Assembly (NCBI GenBank): GCA_010909165.1
Contig: MU008162.1
Location: 1,736,001 to 1,800,000, forward strand
Reading direction: 5' to 3'
From: Anthoceros angustus
Taxonomy: Eukaryota; Streptophyta; Anthocerotopsida; Anthocerotales; Anthocerotaceae
DNA length: 64,000 nt
Shown: one piece after another, positions 1 to 10,160 of the stretch
How the letters are laid out: each line of letters begins with the position of its first letter
Numbering within the stretch: the stretch's first letter is position 1
Notes under the pieces: model-generated
What the model saw: only the letters and a program-made list of their open reading frames with translations
What the model was told of the DNA's origin: nothing
Database searches by the model: none
Made by a program: the position numbers and the translations under genes

Positions 1-2092
1 GATTCATTCGGGGTTGGTCGGTTGCTTTTGTGTAGCTCGGGAGGTGCCTATTTCCAAGGAGTTAGTGCGGATTCTGGAGCAGAGAATGATGGCAATGGAA
101 GCTCGGCATGCTCATCTCACGCGATCGTTATCAGAGGTTTGCGTCGTCTGTCTATCCCCTTGCGTTTCAGTGTCCGTGTATTCGTCCTTGCCTGAATTTT
201 GTGGCTGGGAAATTATGTGTTTTCCTGAAGACAGCTGGATCCGGCGTCGGAGGACATGGTGAGGATTAGCAAAGAGCTCAGCCGGATGCAAGAATGTGTG
301 AGCCGCATTTCCGCTCTGCGAGCCAAGAGGAAGGTAGGGAGATGGTGCATCACAGGTTTTGATGATGACCTAGAGAGAGAGAGAGAGTTAGTACTGATTT
401 TTACTGGTCCATCATTGTGGCTGGTCGCGGCAGGAGATTCGAGATCTTAGGGTGTTGGTGGATGATGCTAATGAGGATGAGGAGATGCGCAAAGTGGCTG
501 CTGATGAACTCAAGAATGAGATGAAAGTTGAGTTGGATCTCCACGATGAGATCCTGTTTCAAATGCTCCCCAGAGATGAAGCTGATACCCGCAGCTGTAT
601 CTTGGAAGTCCGAGCGGGTACAGGTGGGAGTGAGGCCTCCCTGTTTGCCATGGATATTTTCAAGATGTATCCATGTCTTGCAGCATTTTTCATGTTTTTG
701 TTCACTCGGTTTATCTTCAAGGTGGGCACCTTCGTTGTGCTGTGCTTTATTACTAGGTGCTTGAGCCTCTTCTACGTGGGCTGGGTCCTTAATGTTCTCC
801 AGGTATGAAAGATTTGCGCTGAAAAACTCGTGGGGATTTGAAGTACTGGAATTAACAGAGACTGATTTAAGTGGTTACAAGGTGAGAAGCTGGATCAGAC
901 TGCTTTATCTTTGAACGAATGCAACATATGGTCATTTTGTCTGAGGAGTGTTAGTATTTGCTTTTTAGTGGGCAGCTCATAATGGTAAAACGCAATCTTG
1001 ATGTGTTTCTGTGGAGCAGGAAGCAAGTGCTGCAATTACAGGAGATGGGATATATGGAAAGCTGAAGTTTGAGAGCGGAGTTCACCGAGTGCAGGTAGGA
1101 TGGTTTGAGGCCTTTGAATGCACATGCGTATCATCTTTGTGAAGCCTGTAACAGCTGTGTATGAAGCCTGTACATGAAATCACTTGCAGCCAGCATAGGG
1201 ATTGTGAGCTACCCGTGTTTACCATGTGGTTCATATTTGCAGCGTGTTCCAGTGACAGAGAAAGGTGGACGTGTGCACACCAGTACAGCTTCTGTTGCTG
1301 TTCTCCCTCAGGCTGATGAGGTCTTTCCAGGTTTATCTGATGAATGAAATTTAAGTAGCTATCACCCCTCTGAGCATGATATGCAAGATACTACCTGAGC
1401 TCTGCTGATTTGCATGTTCGAAAACTGGGACTCTCTTACAGGTGGATGTGGAAGTGAAAAATGAAGAGCTTCGTGTGGATACCTATCGCTCTGGTGGATC
1501 TGGCGGTCAGCATGCGAACACTACGAGTAGTGCTGTTCGAGTCACCCACATCCCAACGGGCATTGTTGTGGCCATTCAAGATGAGAGGTCCCAACACATG
1601 GTATTATGTGCTGCCGCCTGCCTCTCTGTCTTTGGTCAATCAGGTTTCAGAACCAAGCTCCATAAGATTCCCAGCTCTAACGACTTTGCTACCGATTGTC
1701 TCACCAGAATAAGGCTAAGGCATTAAAGATTTTGAGAGCTAAGCTGTACGACAGAGAAAGGTTACGACAAATGGCATCAAGGTCGGAGCAGAGAATGGGC
1801 CAGGTACAGGCACCAACAGTCTGGGCTGCCGCTGTTTCCTCTGCAATTGTTGTGTACTATGACAGCTCACCTGCTTACCTTCTCTGGAGTTCAGATTGGA
1901 AGTGGAGACAGGTCAGAAAGGATTCGGACTTACAACTTCCCTCAAGGACGAGTGACTGATCACCGGGTTGGAATCACCCAGCACAATGTAGAGCAGCTTC
2001 TTGAAGGCGAGGGTCTGGACGTGTTCATCGAGGCACTTCAAATGCGGCAGGAGGTGGACGCAATTGCCTCGTTGCAACAGTCGGCTGTTTGA
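1..2092 (+). CDS. Mitochondrial peptide chain release factor 1 (5' partial)
   Basis: Class I release factor that reads UAA/UAG stop codons on mitochondrial ribosomes and triggers peptide release. Nine exons are visible: 36-136, 235-333, 434-666, 803-881, 1020-1094, 1243-1320, 1442-1600, 1708-1803 and 1895-2092; all junctions are GT-AG and phase-consistent. The reading covers the N-terminal helical region ([13 protein letters not shown]), the PCRF domain ([19 protein letters not shown]), then GVHRVQRVPVTE and the catalytic GGQ loop ([12 protein letters not shown], exon 7) that acts in the peptidyl-transferase centre. It ends with the conserved [16 protein letters not shown] segment. The wording follows the plant mitochondrial RF1 rather than plastid APG3, for example SLFAMDIF and HANTT. 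The start and targeting peptide lie upstream of base 1; bases 1-35 are intron ending in TAG. Very sure of family, fairly sure of mitochondrial rather than plastid location. Confidence 0.93.
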
Positions 2093-2950
2093 AACTAGTG
2101 CTGCTGAGACATGGAACCCGATGGCCCAGTCGTCATGGTCAAATGGAGTCCCAACAACATGTAGTGTTCAACCCGTCAACCTTTGACCAAACAATTCGAA
2201 GGAAACAACTCAAAAATTTAGGGATCGAATCGACCACCGTTACATCCCGTACTCTACTGGAGCGTCCGTCACTTCACACTTGGAGGCTTCTGCAGGCTCC
2301 ACTACCAGTGCATGTCTAGCTTGTAGGACATGCCAGCCCGCCTCCAGCTCCAGCGCCTCGGACCTATGATTGCGTTCTGAATCGAGGAATTGAGATGCCT
2401 GTGGCTTCAGAACGGCCTAACCGAGAATTGAAAGGCCTTTGGTTCCAGAGCTCAGAGCCGGACCGAGGAATTTGTAAGGTCTTTGTGTAGTTTTCGTAGT
2501 GTACGTATCTTGATTCCTTGCTGATACTGAGCAATCCCGCGAGAGACTTTTACAGAGATCCTCAACTCCTTGGAAGATGTCAAGTTCTTAGAAGCTTCAT
2601 AGTACTCTTACAGAACTCCTCAAATTCTTAGGATCTTCATCGTTGGGTGAGCATCCATCACAGTAGTCATGTGGCCGAGGTGTGGCTTGGACAATAGACA
2701 GGCTTACAGTAGACGGGTTCAGAACGGCCGAATCGAAGAAAAGGCCATGGAGGTCAAGCATGGAGGTGAGAAGTTGCGTCCACTGCTGATACGTTGCCTC
2801 ATCTGCTGGGCCTGATTTGTGAATGGCGGATGCAGCTTAGATGCTGAGAGGTAGCAGGGGAATGCAGCTGCTGGAAGCTAACTGCATTCCTGAATTGTAG
2901 CTGTTGAAGGAGTGCTGACAGTGTGTGCCTTTGGCTGAAACCCTGCTGCT
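2093..2950. other. Spacer downstream of mtRF1
   Basis: No convincing coding exon. The first few hundred bases are probably the mtRF1 3' UTR. Short imperfect repeats of an AGAACGGCC-type motif recur around 2407, 2448 and 2720. No RNA gene or element end was recognised. Confidence 0.4.
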
Positions 2951-2995
2951 AGCTATTTACGTGGTTGCAATATCATCCCATTACGATGTGGTGGG

Positions 2996-3718
2996 ATGGG
3001 CGGAAGCACACGGCCGCTCAAGCCCGTGTATGACGGTACCGGCCGGATCATCTGTTGGCGGTATTTGGATCTGGAGAAGAAACATAGTATTTTGAAAAAG
3101 CTGAGGAGGAAGACTGTCAGCCCCGACAAACGTAAGGAACTGGAAGCCCAACTGGAAGAGGTGATGACAAGCATTAACAGGTGTGGAGCAGTCGGGCAAG
3201 GCATGGCCGCAGTAGAGGGGGCCGTGGCTGCAGAGGAAGAGCCCAGCAAAGCCTAAGGGGAAGAGAATGAGGTAGTGGCTCCATCCGCAGACTCAAGGCC
3301 GCTGGCTCCTAGCCAGCGCAAAAGAACGCAGCAAGATGAGTTGAGGGAGACATTGCCAACGCCTGATTCTGAGCGGCTGGGACGGCGGACTATAAGGAGA
3401 CGGACAAGATCGGTGGAAAGTCGTGCGGGCAAGAGGAGAAGGCTTGACGAATTGCAGTCAAGTCTGCGGGGAATCGAACAACGGGTGGAAGGCATGGAGG
3501 ACATGCTTGCCAATAGTGTAACCCATTCTCTAAAAGCGGTGGTGAACATGGTGGGAGGCATCAAGGAAAGCATTAGCAATCTAGGGGCAGAGCTAGGGAC
3601 AGATATTTGTGGATGCGGGGTTAGAAGAATGAGCCGGTGGATGTTGGTCTTGGTAGGACCTCATATTTTTGGGAGCTCCACTTTCGTTTCCACAACCAGC
3701 CAGAGTCATGGGCCCTGA
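2996..3718 (+). pseudogene. Disrupted basic coiled-coil ORF of unknown origin
   Basis: Two ORFs in the same frame (2996-3256 and 3275-3718) are separated only by one TAA, so this looks like one reading of about 240 codons broken by a stop. The first part holds a lysine-rich helix (KKHSILKKLRRKTVSPDKR) followed by acidic, heptad-like sequence. The second part has a strongly basic stretch (RRTIRRRTRSVESRAGKRRR) and another predicted helix. I recognise no domain. It sits directly upstream of a Ty3/Gypsy remnant and could be a degraded gag-side ORF or an unrelated dead gene. Confidence 0.3.
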
Positions 3719-3982
3719 GAAGGCACAAAGCCAAACGTAGGCAATGAAGTAAAAGGTATAGCAAGCAACAAAGGCAAGGGAGTATTTCAAAATCAAGAAC
3801 AAATTGTAGCTAGGGGAGGACTATGCAGACTGGTTCGGACGCTTGAAATATGGGAAAGGTAACTAAACTTACATTATTCCGAACGTAGATATCTAAGAGG
3901 GATGAAGTGAGCTAGAGGCTGTCATTTGGTATGTTGCTGTAGGCCTCTATTCTAATTCCGTTTATTTACTTACTTCAACACT

Positions 3983-5520
3983 ATGACAAAGTACAAGTCA
4001 GGGAAGAAGAATCTCGTGGCAGATGCCTTGAGTCGCAAGCAGAGTTTAAGTTTAATAACTGCTTTTGCATTGAAGAGGCCTAAGCTAGCTGCAACACAGA
4101 TGGTGCTTAAGCCGAGGACACTCACGCGCAGATCAAGAAAGCTTATCTGCGAGATCCATTTGGTAGGGGACTTGCGTAGAGCAACCGCGATCTAAGTTTA
4201 AGCTTAGGGATGGCTTGTTGATGTTCAAGCAAAGCAGGATTGTGATTCCTGATTCTCAAGAGTTGACAAGGAAGTTGCTTTTAGAGTATCATGATGTGCT
4301 AAGTGCAGGTCCTCGAGGGATTGACCTAACTTATGAGAAGTTGAGAAAGATGTTTCACTAACCTGGAATGTACAAGCATGCTGTTGAGTATGTTAAGTCT
4401 TATGTTAAGGTAGAGCAGACAAATCTGCTAGGTTTGTTGCAACCCCTGCCAATTCGAAGTGAGCCTTTGAAAAGTATATCAATGGATTTCATTATGCCAT
4501 TGCCAGCCAGTAATGGACACATAGCTATCATGACAATGGTTGATAGAATTAGCAAGCAAGCACACTTCATCCCTACCAAGAAGCGAGTGAAAGCTTCTGA
4601 AATTGCTCAATTGTTCAAGAAGCATGTGTATGTATTGCATGGACTACCTATGCAAATTGTGAGTAATAGAGATCCCAGATTTACTGCAAAGTTTGGGCAA
4701 CAGCTTATGAAGAGCTTAGGAGTGCAATTATGTTTGAGCACAACGTATCACCCTGATACGGATGGATCAATAGAAAGGGTGAACAGAATCCAAGGAGAAT
4801 ACTTACGACACTATGTAGAAATAGACCAGCGAGACTGGATTGATTATCTTGAGGATGCAGAGTTTTATTATAATAACTTTGTACATAGCTCCACAAGTTA
4901 TGCACCTTTTTAGATGACATGTAACGAAACAATGGACGTAGTTTCCATGTTCAATGCTGAAGTGTTTGAGATAACAGCAAGAGAACCATGTGAGTATATT
5001 GAGCAATTGAAAGCTAGGCATGAAGTCGCTAAGAATATTTTGGCAAAAGCTCAAGAAAGGCAAAAGAAGTTTGCTAATAGGCATAGGAAAAGGCAGAGTT
5101 TCAAGTAGGTGATAAGATGTGGGTGAAGAATTTCTACTACCACAAGAGTTAACCTCAAATTTCATGCCTGAGTATGGAGGACCTTTCGTAGTTCTGAAGG
5201 GCACTGAGAATGTTGCTTACAAACAACAACTACCTGAATGGATCTTCTCTCATAATGTGTTTCATGTCTCTTTGCTGTAACTATTTGTGATTTCGAAAGC
5301 GAATGAGGATATGAACAGGAAGGATTATGTCATCCTGGTTCAACATGGACCTCATGGACTGCAAGAGATTGTTGAATTTGTGGCAGTGAGGGAAGCGCCT
5401 GCTGTTTGTGGTTATGTATAAGAGTACCTGGTAAGGCTTCGTGGTTATGCAGATCCTATCTAGGTTTCACTTGAAGATGTGCAACAAGGACCATGGATGA
5501 TCTCATGTTACACTCGAGGT
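3983..5520 (+). mobile_element. Decayed Ty3/Gypsy (chromodomain-type) retrotransposon pol remnant
   Basis: Pieces of a Metaviridae polyprotein lie in the order expected of an LTR retrotransposon. The end of the RNase H/tether region is at 3983-4060 (YKSGKKNLVADALSRKQ). A spacer and a degraded zinc-binding region follow at about 4200-4420, and the integrase core is open at 4368-4913. A broken chromodomain-like tail is near 5300-5465 (EYLVRLRGYAD at 5422-5454). Several stops and frame changes interrupt it; reverse transcriptase, protease and gag are not recognisable and no LTR pair was found. In the integrase the first Asp (SMDFI) and the Glu (IERVNR) remain, but the second catalytic Asp reads Asn (VSNRDPRF). 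The zinc-binding His and Cys positions are also altered. This is a non-functional relic. Confidence 0.85.
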
Positions 5521-5546
5521 CAGTGGGGATAATAACATCTTCTAGA

Positions 5547-5612
5547 GCTTGTCCTTGAGTTAAGGGCAGGAGCTAGAGCTTGTCCTTGAGTCAAGGGCAA
5601 GAGCCAGTTGGG
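5547..5612. repeat. Tandem ~33-bp duplication (2 copies)
   Basis: A unit beginning CTAGAGCTTGTCCTTGAG occurs twice in a row just after the chromodomain remnant and just before the 97-bp array. The copies differ at a few positions. It may be part of the retroelement 3' non-coding region. Confidence 0.6.
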
Positions 5613-5995
5613 CATGGATAGCTACACTCAAGTGTGTGGGCATAGATAGCTAGACTCAAGTGTGTATTCTATGGATAAAGAGCAGCACCTCGAGGAGGAG
5701 CGAGTTGGGCATAGATAGCTAGACTCAAGTGTGTGGGCATAGATAGCTAGACTCAAGTGTGTACTCTATGGATAAAGAGCAGCACCTCGAGGAGGAGCCA
5801 GCTGGGCATAGATAGCTAGACTCAAGTGTGTGGGCATAGATAGCTAGACTCAAGTGTGTACTCTATGGATAAAGAGCAGCACCTCGAGGAGGAGCCAGTT
5901 GGGCCTAGATAGCTAGACTCAAGTGTGTGGGCATAGATAGCTAGACTCAAGTGTGTATTCTATGGATAAAGAGCAGCACCTCGAGGAGGTGGCCT
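5600..5995. repeat. 97-bp tandem repeat array (about 4 copies)
   Basis: The landmark ATGGATAAAGAGCAGCAC recurs at 5671, 5768, 5865 and 5962, giving an exact 97-bp period. Each unit itself contains two near-identical ~28-bp blocks (GGGCATAGATAGCTAGACTC followed by AAGTGTGT), so the array is a higher-order repeat. Copies are nearly identical, implying recent amplification. Its position after the Ty3/Gypsy remnant suggests that it lies in the element's 3' region or LTR. Confidence 0.9.
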
Positions 5996-6421
5996 GCGAG
6001 TTGTCAGTGGACAAGCGGAGCCTAGAGTACGACATTGAGAGCACTGAGAACACGATGTTGAGAGCGTTGAGAATCATGCAAGTCTCTTGTGGAGTGAATT
6101 GACGAGGTCTTAAATCGCTGGGAAGCCACACTTGCTGCTTCCTTACTCGCTGCATAGTGAGGGGCGTTACTCATAGTACACCTATTCATATTTTTTTGAT
6201 ATAAAAAAATAATTAATTTGAGCCGAACCTCGGCGGTCTCTACGGTAAGCACAGATGAACTGAAAGTGTTCGTTTGATACCCATACAAGCGCCGACGTGT
6301 GACACAAGGCTGGTAGTCGACTTTCTTTTCTATAGCCGGCAGAAATCCACTCCGATTATCTGGTGTGCGTACTGTTTTGGTAAAATTGGGTTTGCCCGGG
6401 AGGTAACGGCGGGGGAGCGCA
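5996..6421. other. Spacer and probable promoter/5' UTR of the UCH gene
   Basis: No coding exon recognised. An AT-rich tract at about 6189-6220 contains a run of A/T. The last few hundred bases should include the 5' UTR of the downstream deubiquitinase. Confidence 0.35.
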
Positions 6422-7950
6422 ATGGAGGATGGTGCCAGCCGAAAGCGATGGCTGCCGCTGGAGGCCAACCCAGATATCATGAACCAGGTATTTCTGGGTC
6501 TGTGTCTGTGTTTGTGGGCTTCATCGCAATCTTGGCTACCAGAGGGTTACTTTGAAATTTGCTGATTTGTTTAGGCTTGATGGAATGTCTCATCCTTGTG
6601 GTCAGGTGAAGCTTGGAGGTTTTTCACCCAATTCGGTTGCTGCTTGTGTAGTTTGTGCAGGGTCTTGGGCTGCCTTCGGGAGCTTCTTTCTATGATGTGT
6701 ACGGTTTCGATGATGACCTGCTGGCCATGGTTCCCACACCAGTGCTTGCGGTGCTCTTCTTGTTTCCTATCACAGACGAGGTAATGTAAATTTTTCAAGT
6801 TGTTGCTCACTGCTGAGAGCACAGCAGACAGTTGTTTCTTGTTATATTGTTTTCGTCTTTTGCTACTGATTGCAAACTGGCAGTCAGAACATTCGAGGAA
6901 GTCGGAAGACCAGAGAATAGCAGTAGAGGGGCAGAAGGTTGGTCTCATCTCACTCTTTTCGCTGAGCCTGTAGCACGTTCTCGACTGAAGTGGTATTTGT
7001 ACAATCATGGCGGCACACATTCGATGCTGTTCATTTGGAGATGACGGGCCTTGGTTGGTGAGTGGCAGGTTAGCAACGAGGTGTATTTTATGAAACAGAC
7101 TGTTGGAAATGCTTGTGGTACTGTGGGTCTTCTTCATGCCATAGGCAACAGTCGGTCACAGCTAACGCTTGGTAGGTCACGTGCTCAGAATTGTCCTCAG
7201 TAGCAGCTTGCCTTGAGCTGGAAAGTATATGTCATAACGTAATGTCTGATTGTTTCTCACGGCAGAGGAGGGATCTTACTTCGACAGGTTCTTCAGGGCC
7301 ACTGCCAAATTGACTCCGGATGAAGTAAGCTCACTTCCCCCAATGATGTGTTTGGAAAACCCATGTCAGGGAAGGGACTGGAATGCTAACTGTCTTCTAC
7401 CCTGCAGAGAGCAGAGTTTCTGGAGAAGGACACTGAAATTGAAGGTGCTCATGCCGTGGCTGCTAATGCTGGTGATACTGCGGTAAGAAATGCATTTCAG
7501 CATGTTCAGCATACCCTGCTGGTTTGAATGCAGTACCAAGATTCTGATTTGAAAAGCTCCCCACCTGTACAGCCACCGGATATTAGGACTTCTGTGGACC
7601 TGCATTTCGTGTGCTACGTTTGTGTTGACGGTAAGTGCCTTCAGCTTACGTTCTTCCCGATGACAACCTGAAACACAAGACTTTAGTCACAGTCTTGTAT
7701 CTTGGCTGAAGGTGATCTCTATGAACTGGATGGACGAAGAAAACAACCCATCAACCATGGCACCACGTCACCTGCTTCAGTTCTCCAGGTATGTAATCCG
7801 ATCTTTGTGCCACGAGAATACGGACAAGAAAGCTCCAACTAACATCCGCGTTCTTGGTGGTGGAAGGATGCCGGGAAAATCATTCAGGATTTCATCGCCA
7901 AAAATCCAAATACCATCAACTTCAACGTCATTGCTCTTTCGAAGGACTAG
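6422..7950 (+). CDS. UCH3: Ubiquitin carboxyl-terminal hydrolase, UCH3/UCHL3-like (family C12)
   Basis: Cysteine protease that removes small adducts from the C-terminus of ubiquitin and so recycles it. Nine exons join in frame to a 247-residue protein, close to the usual plant UCH3 length: 6422-6487, 6652-6780, 6884-6937, 7069-7171, 7266-7324, 7408-7482, 7534-7630, 7712-7788 and 7867-7950. The start gives the typical N-terminus [16 protein letters not shown]. The catalytic Cys is in the oxyanion block [20 protein letters not shown] (exon 4). The His is in VDLHFVCYV (exon 7) and the Asp in LYELDGR (exon 8). The protein ends NVIALSKD. A long open frame that starts inside exon 8 and runs into the next gene is accidental. 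Cytosolic or nuclear by family; no targeting signal. Confidence 0.96.
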
Positions 7951-8395
7951 CATCCCATGGATGCCGGTTGTGGGTTGTGTCCACGACAAAGTCTTGGAAA
8001 TTCGTGAGCTTTGGTGCGTCAGGCGATTACCGGTGAACCGGATATCATTTCCGAAGAAAAGAAAGGAAATTCATCTAAAACAGTGGGTATTGAACCCCGG
8101 GCTGGCCGTGCCGCCGCCTCGTGGCTCCATTGGACCGGCCCGTTGTTTCCGTATCGTCCTCACGCGTCTCCTCCCTCGCGCAGCGCTGATGGGACAAAAC
8201 ACCGTCAGAAAGCTTGTCTGGTGGAAGCACAGATCCGTCTCGTGGGATCGAAGCAAGCCCTTTCGTCTGGTCTGTCGGATTCCCTTCTGCAGACGTCGAT
8301 TGACTATCTCTAGGATAGTGTTGGCTTCCTGTCCGAAGACTTGGAGCTTCCCCTCTGCGAGCCTTGCCCTCGGTGCAAGGTTCGCAGTTGTGGAG
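7951..8395. other. Intergenic spacer between UCH3 and F-box genes
   Basis: Holds the 3' UTR of the deubiquitinase and the promoter/5' UTR of the F-box gene. The open frame through it is continuous with the F-box ORF but shows no conserved protein feature before the methionine at 8396. Confidence 0.4.
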
Positions 8396-9754
8396 ATGGA
8401 GGCGTCCTCGCATATGCTGCTCTATATTGTGCACGGGAGGTGCCATTGGGAGGAAGCCTCGTCTTCCTCCTCATCTTCCTCTTCATATTCAGCGCCCTGT
8501 GTGGAACTGGATCCCGATGTGTGGAGCAAGCTGCCAGACGAGATCTTGGATCGGGTGCTCATGGTGCTGCCTTACCCCAGCCAGCTGCGCTTCCGGACGG
8601 TGGCAAAGAGCTGGCAATCACGGCTCTCGTCGCTCAACTTCCAGCGGCGATCTGCAGCTCTGGCGTTGCCGCCTCCTCTCATGGTATGCGCCTTCGAGTA
8701 CCGCCATGCGACGGCCAGGAATGAGAAGCCGGCGTACGGGTACCATGGCAAACCCCTGTGGCGCAAGACTGGATGCAAGGCTTACAAGGTAGATCTGTCT
8801 CACCTGCCTCCCAAGATGCAGAAATGGCGCTCGAAGCGGACTGTGGCCAACGACGGACTCATCTGCGTCGAGTTCTACCAGAAGCGGCGGGTGAACGAGA
8901 ACGGCAGGGACAGGTTGGAGACGGCGGTAGCATACATCGTGCTGAACCCCGTCACCAGGGCATGGAAGGAGGTGCCCGAGCTGGACATCAACAACCAGGT
9001 GTCCGCCACTATGCAGGTGGTGGCTGACAAAACGGATGTTGGATACTTCACGGTATTCGTGGTGTGCACAAGTGATAAGCGGGGCCGCAAGAAGTGCACC
9101 ATTAATGCCTACTCCTCCCGGAGCAACACCTGGACCAGCATGCCGGGCCAGCTTGCTCCCGTCTACTACTACACCTGGTGCCACTGCGTCTTCGTCGACC
9201 GGCTGCTGTACAGCTTCGAGGTCGAGGAGATGATGCTGCTGAGCCTTGGGGACGGCAAGCTGGTGAAGCACGGGAAGGTGGGGTGGCCTGTGCCAGACTT
9301 TGAGGGGAATAATTTCCACCTGCTGCACCACAATGGGAGTGTCTACTTTGCAGGCCAGACCTACTACGGTAATGATCCCTGGTTCTTGGTGTGGAAGCTG
9401 GATGTGGGCCGGATGGCCTGGGATATTGTGTCTGAAATGCCCGATTGGATTCACGATCGCCTGGTCAAGCCTACGAGGCTGAACAAGCTCTCGGACTGCA
9501 CCTTCTGCATCGGGGATGCCTACGTTGTGGGCGACTTTATCTACTTTATCCTTGGCATTCAAAGCATCCCCAGCTATGGCTCCTGGTCCCCATTTGGTAC
9601 TGCCGCCAAGATTGACTCCTGGTCCCATGTCATCACCTTCAACATCCTCGAAGAAAGGTGGGGACTCTCGTTTGAGCACATCTCCGACCTTGTGTGCAAG
9701 ACCTATGCCGATCCTTGTGGCTTCTTGGTGCCCAACTACAACATGCTCATATGA
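8396..9754 (+). CDS. F-box protein, kelch/FBA-type C-terminus
   Basis: Likely substrate receptor of an SCF (SKP1-cullin-F-box) ubiquitin ligase. Single exon, 452 residues from the methionine at 8396. After a serine-rich stretch the F-box is at about residues 40-80 (VWSKLPDEILDRVLMVLPYP, then LRFRTVAKSW), the SKP1-binding helices. The remaining ~350 residues look like a beta-propeller: repeated strand-rich segments such as AYIVLNPVTRAWKEVPEL, INAYSSRSNTWTSMPG and FLVWKLDVGRMAWDIVSEMP resemble kelch/F-box-associated repeats. The substrate cannot be guessed. The frame is open upstream as far as the UCH3 gene, so a more upstream start is possible but would add unconserved sequence. Confidence 0.88.
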   Translation: MEASSHMLLYIVHGRCHWEEASSSSSSSSSYSAPCVELDPDVWSKLPDEILDRVLMVLPYPSQLRFRTVAKSWQSRLSSLNFQRRSAALALPPPLMVCAFEYRHATARNEKPAYGYHGKPLWRKTGCKAYKVDLSHLPPKMQKWRSKRTVANDGLICVEFYQKRRVNENGRDRLETAVAYIVLNPVTRAWKEVPELDINNQVSATMQVVADKTDVGYFTVFVVCTSDKRGRKKCTINAYSSRSNTWTSMPGQLAPVYYYTWCHCVFVDRLLYSFEVEEMMLLSLGDGKLVKHGKVGWPVPDFEGNNFHLLHHNGSVYFAGQTYYGNDPWFLVWKLDVGRMAWDIVSEMPDWIHDRLVKPTRLNKLSDCTFCIGDAYVVGDFIYFILGIQSIPSYGSWSPFGTAAKIDSWSHVITFNILEERWGLSFEHISDLVCKTYADPCGFLVPNYNMLI

Positions 9755-10160
9755 GCCGTTCCAGCTAAATTCACCGTCCCTGTACAGTATATGCAGATTA
9801 CGAATTACATATATAGATCTGTCGTAAGGAAGTTGTTACAGTCCAGATCTGCCATGTCTTTCAGAAGTAGGATCTCTCCCCTCTCTATTCCAGTCCAACA
9901 AAGGTGGGCTGCAGGCACAAGGCTCTAAGCTCGCGAATGTTCTGAGCTCCCGATGCCGCTTGGCATCTTAAAGGACTCGTGGTACAATTTTGTCTAAGTA
10001 CATATTATACACAGCACAGGTGTGAATCCATGAACTGGAATTCAGCAGTTCAATCGAACATTTCAGGAACTTGGCACCTTCTTGAAATCACGTAGATAAC
10101 TATTTTGGCACAAGCTCGTTCATTTCCTGACGCTAGTTGGACGCGTTGGAGACGCTGGAC
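9755..10160. other. Spacer: F-box 3' UTR and PPR 5' region
   Basis: No coding or RNA feature recognised. An in-frame TAG at 10134-10136 closes the PPR frame upstream of its ATG. Confidence 0.4.

Noticed and set aside
7712-8395. Upstream part of a 680-codon frame running into the F-box ORF
   Set aside because: It starts at the first base of UCH3 exon 8 and continues through UCH3 introns and the spacer; the overlap with the F-box frame is accidental.
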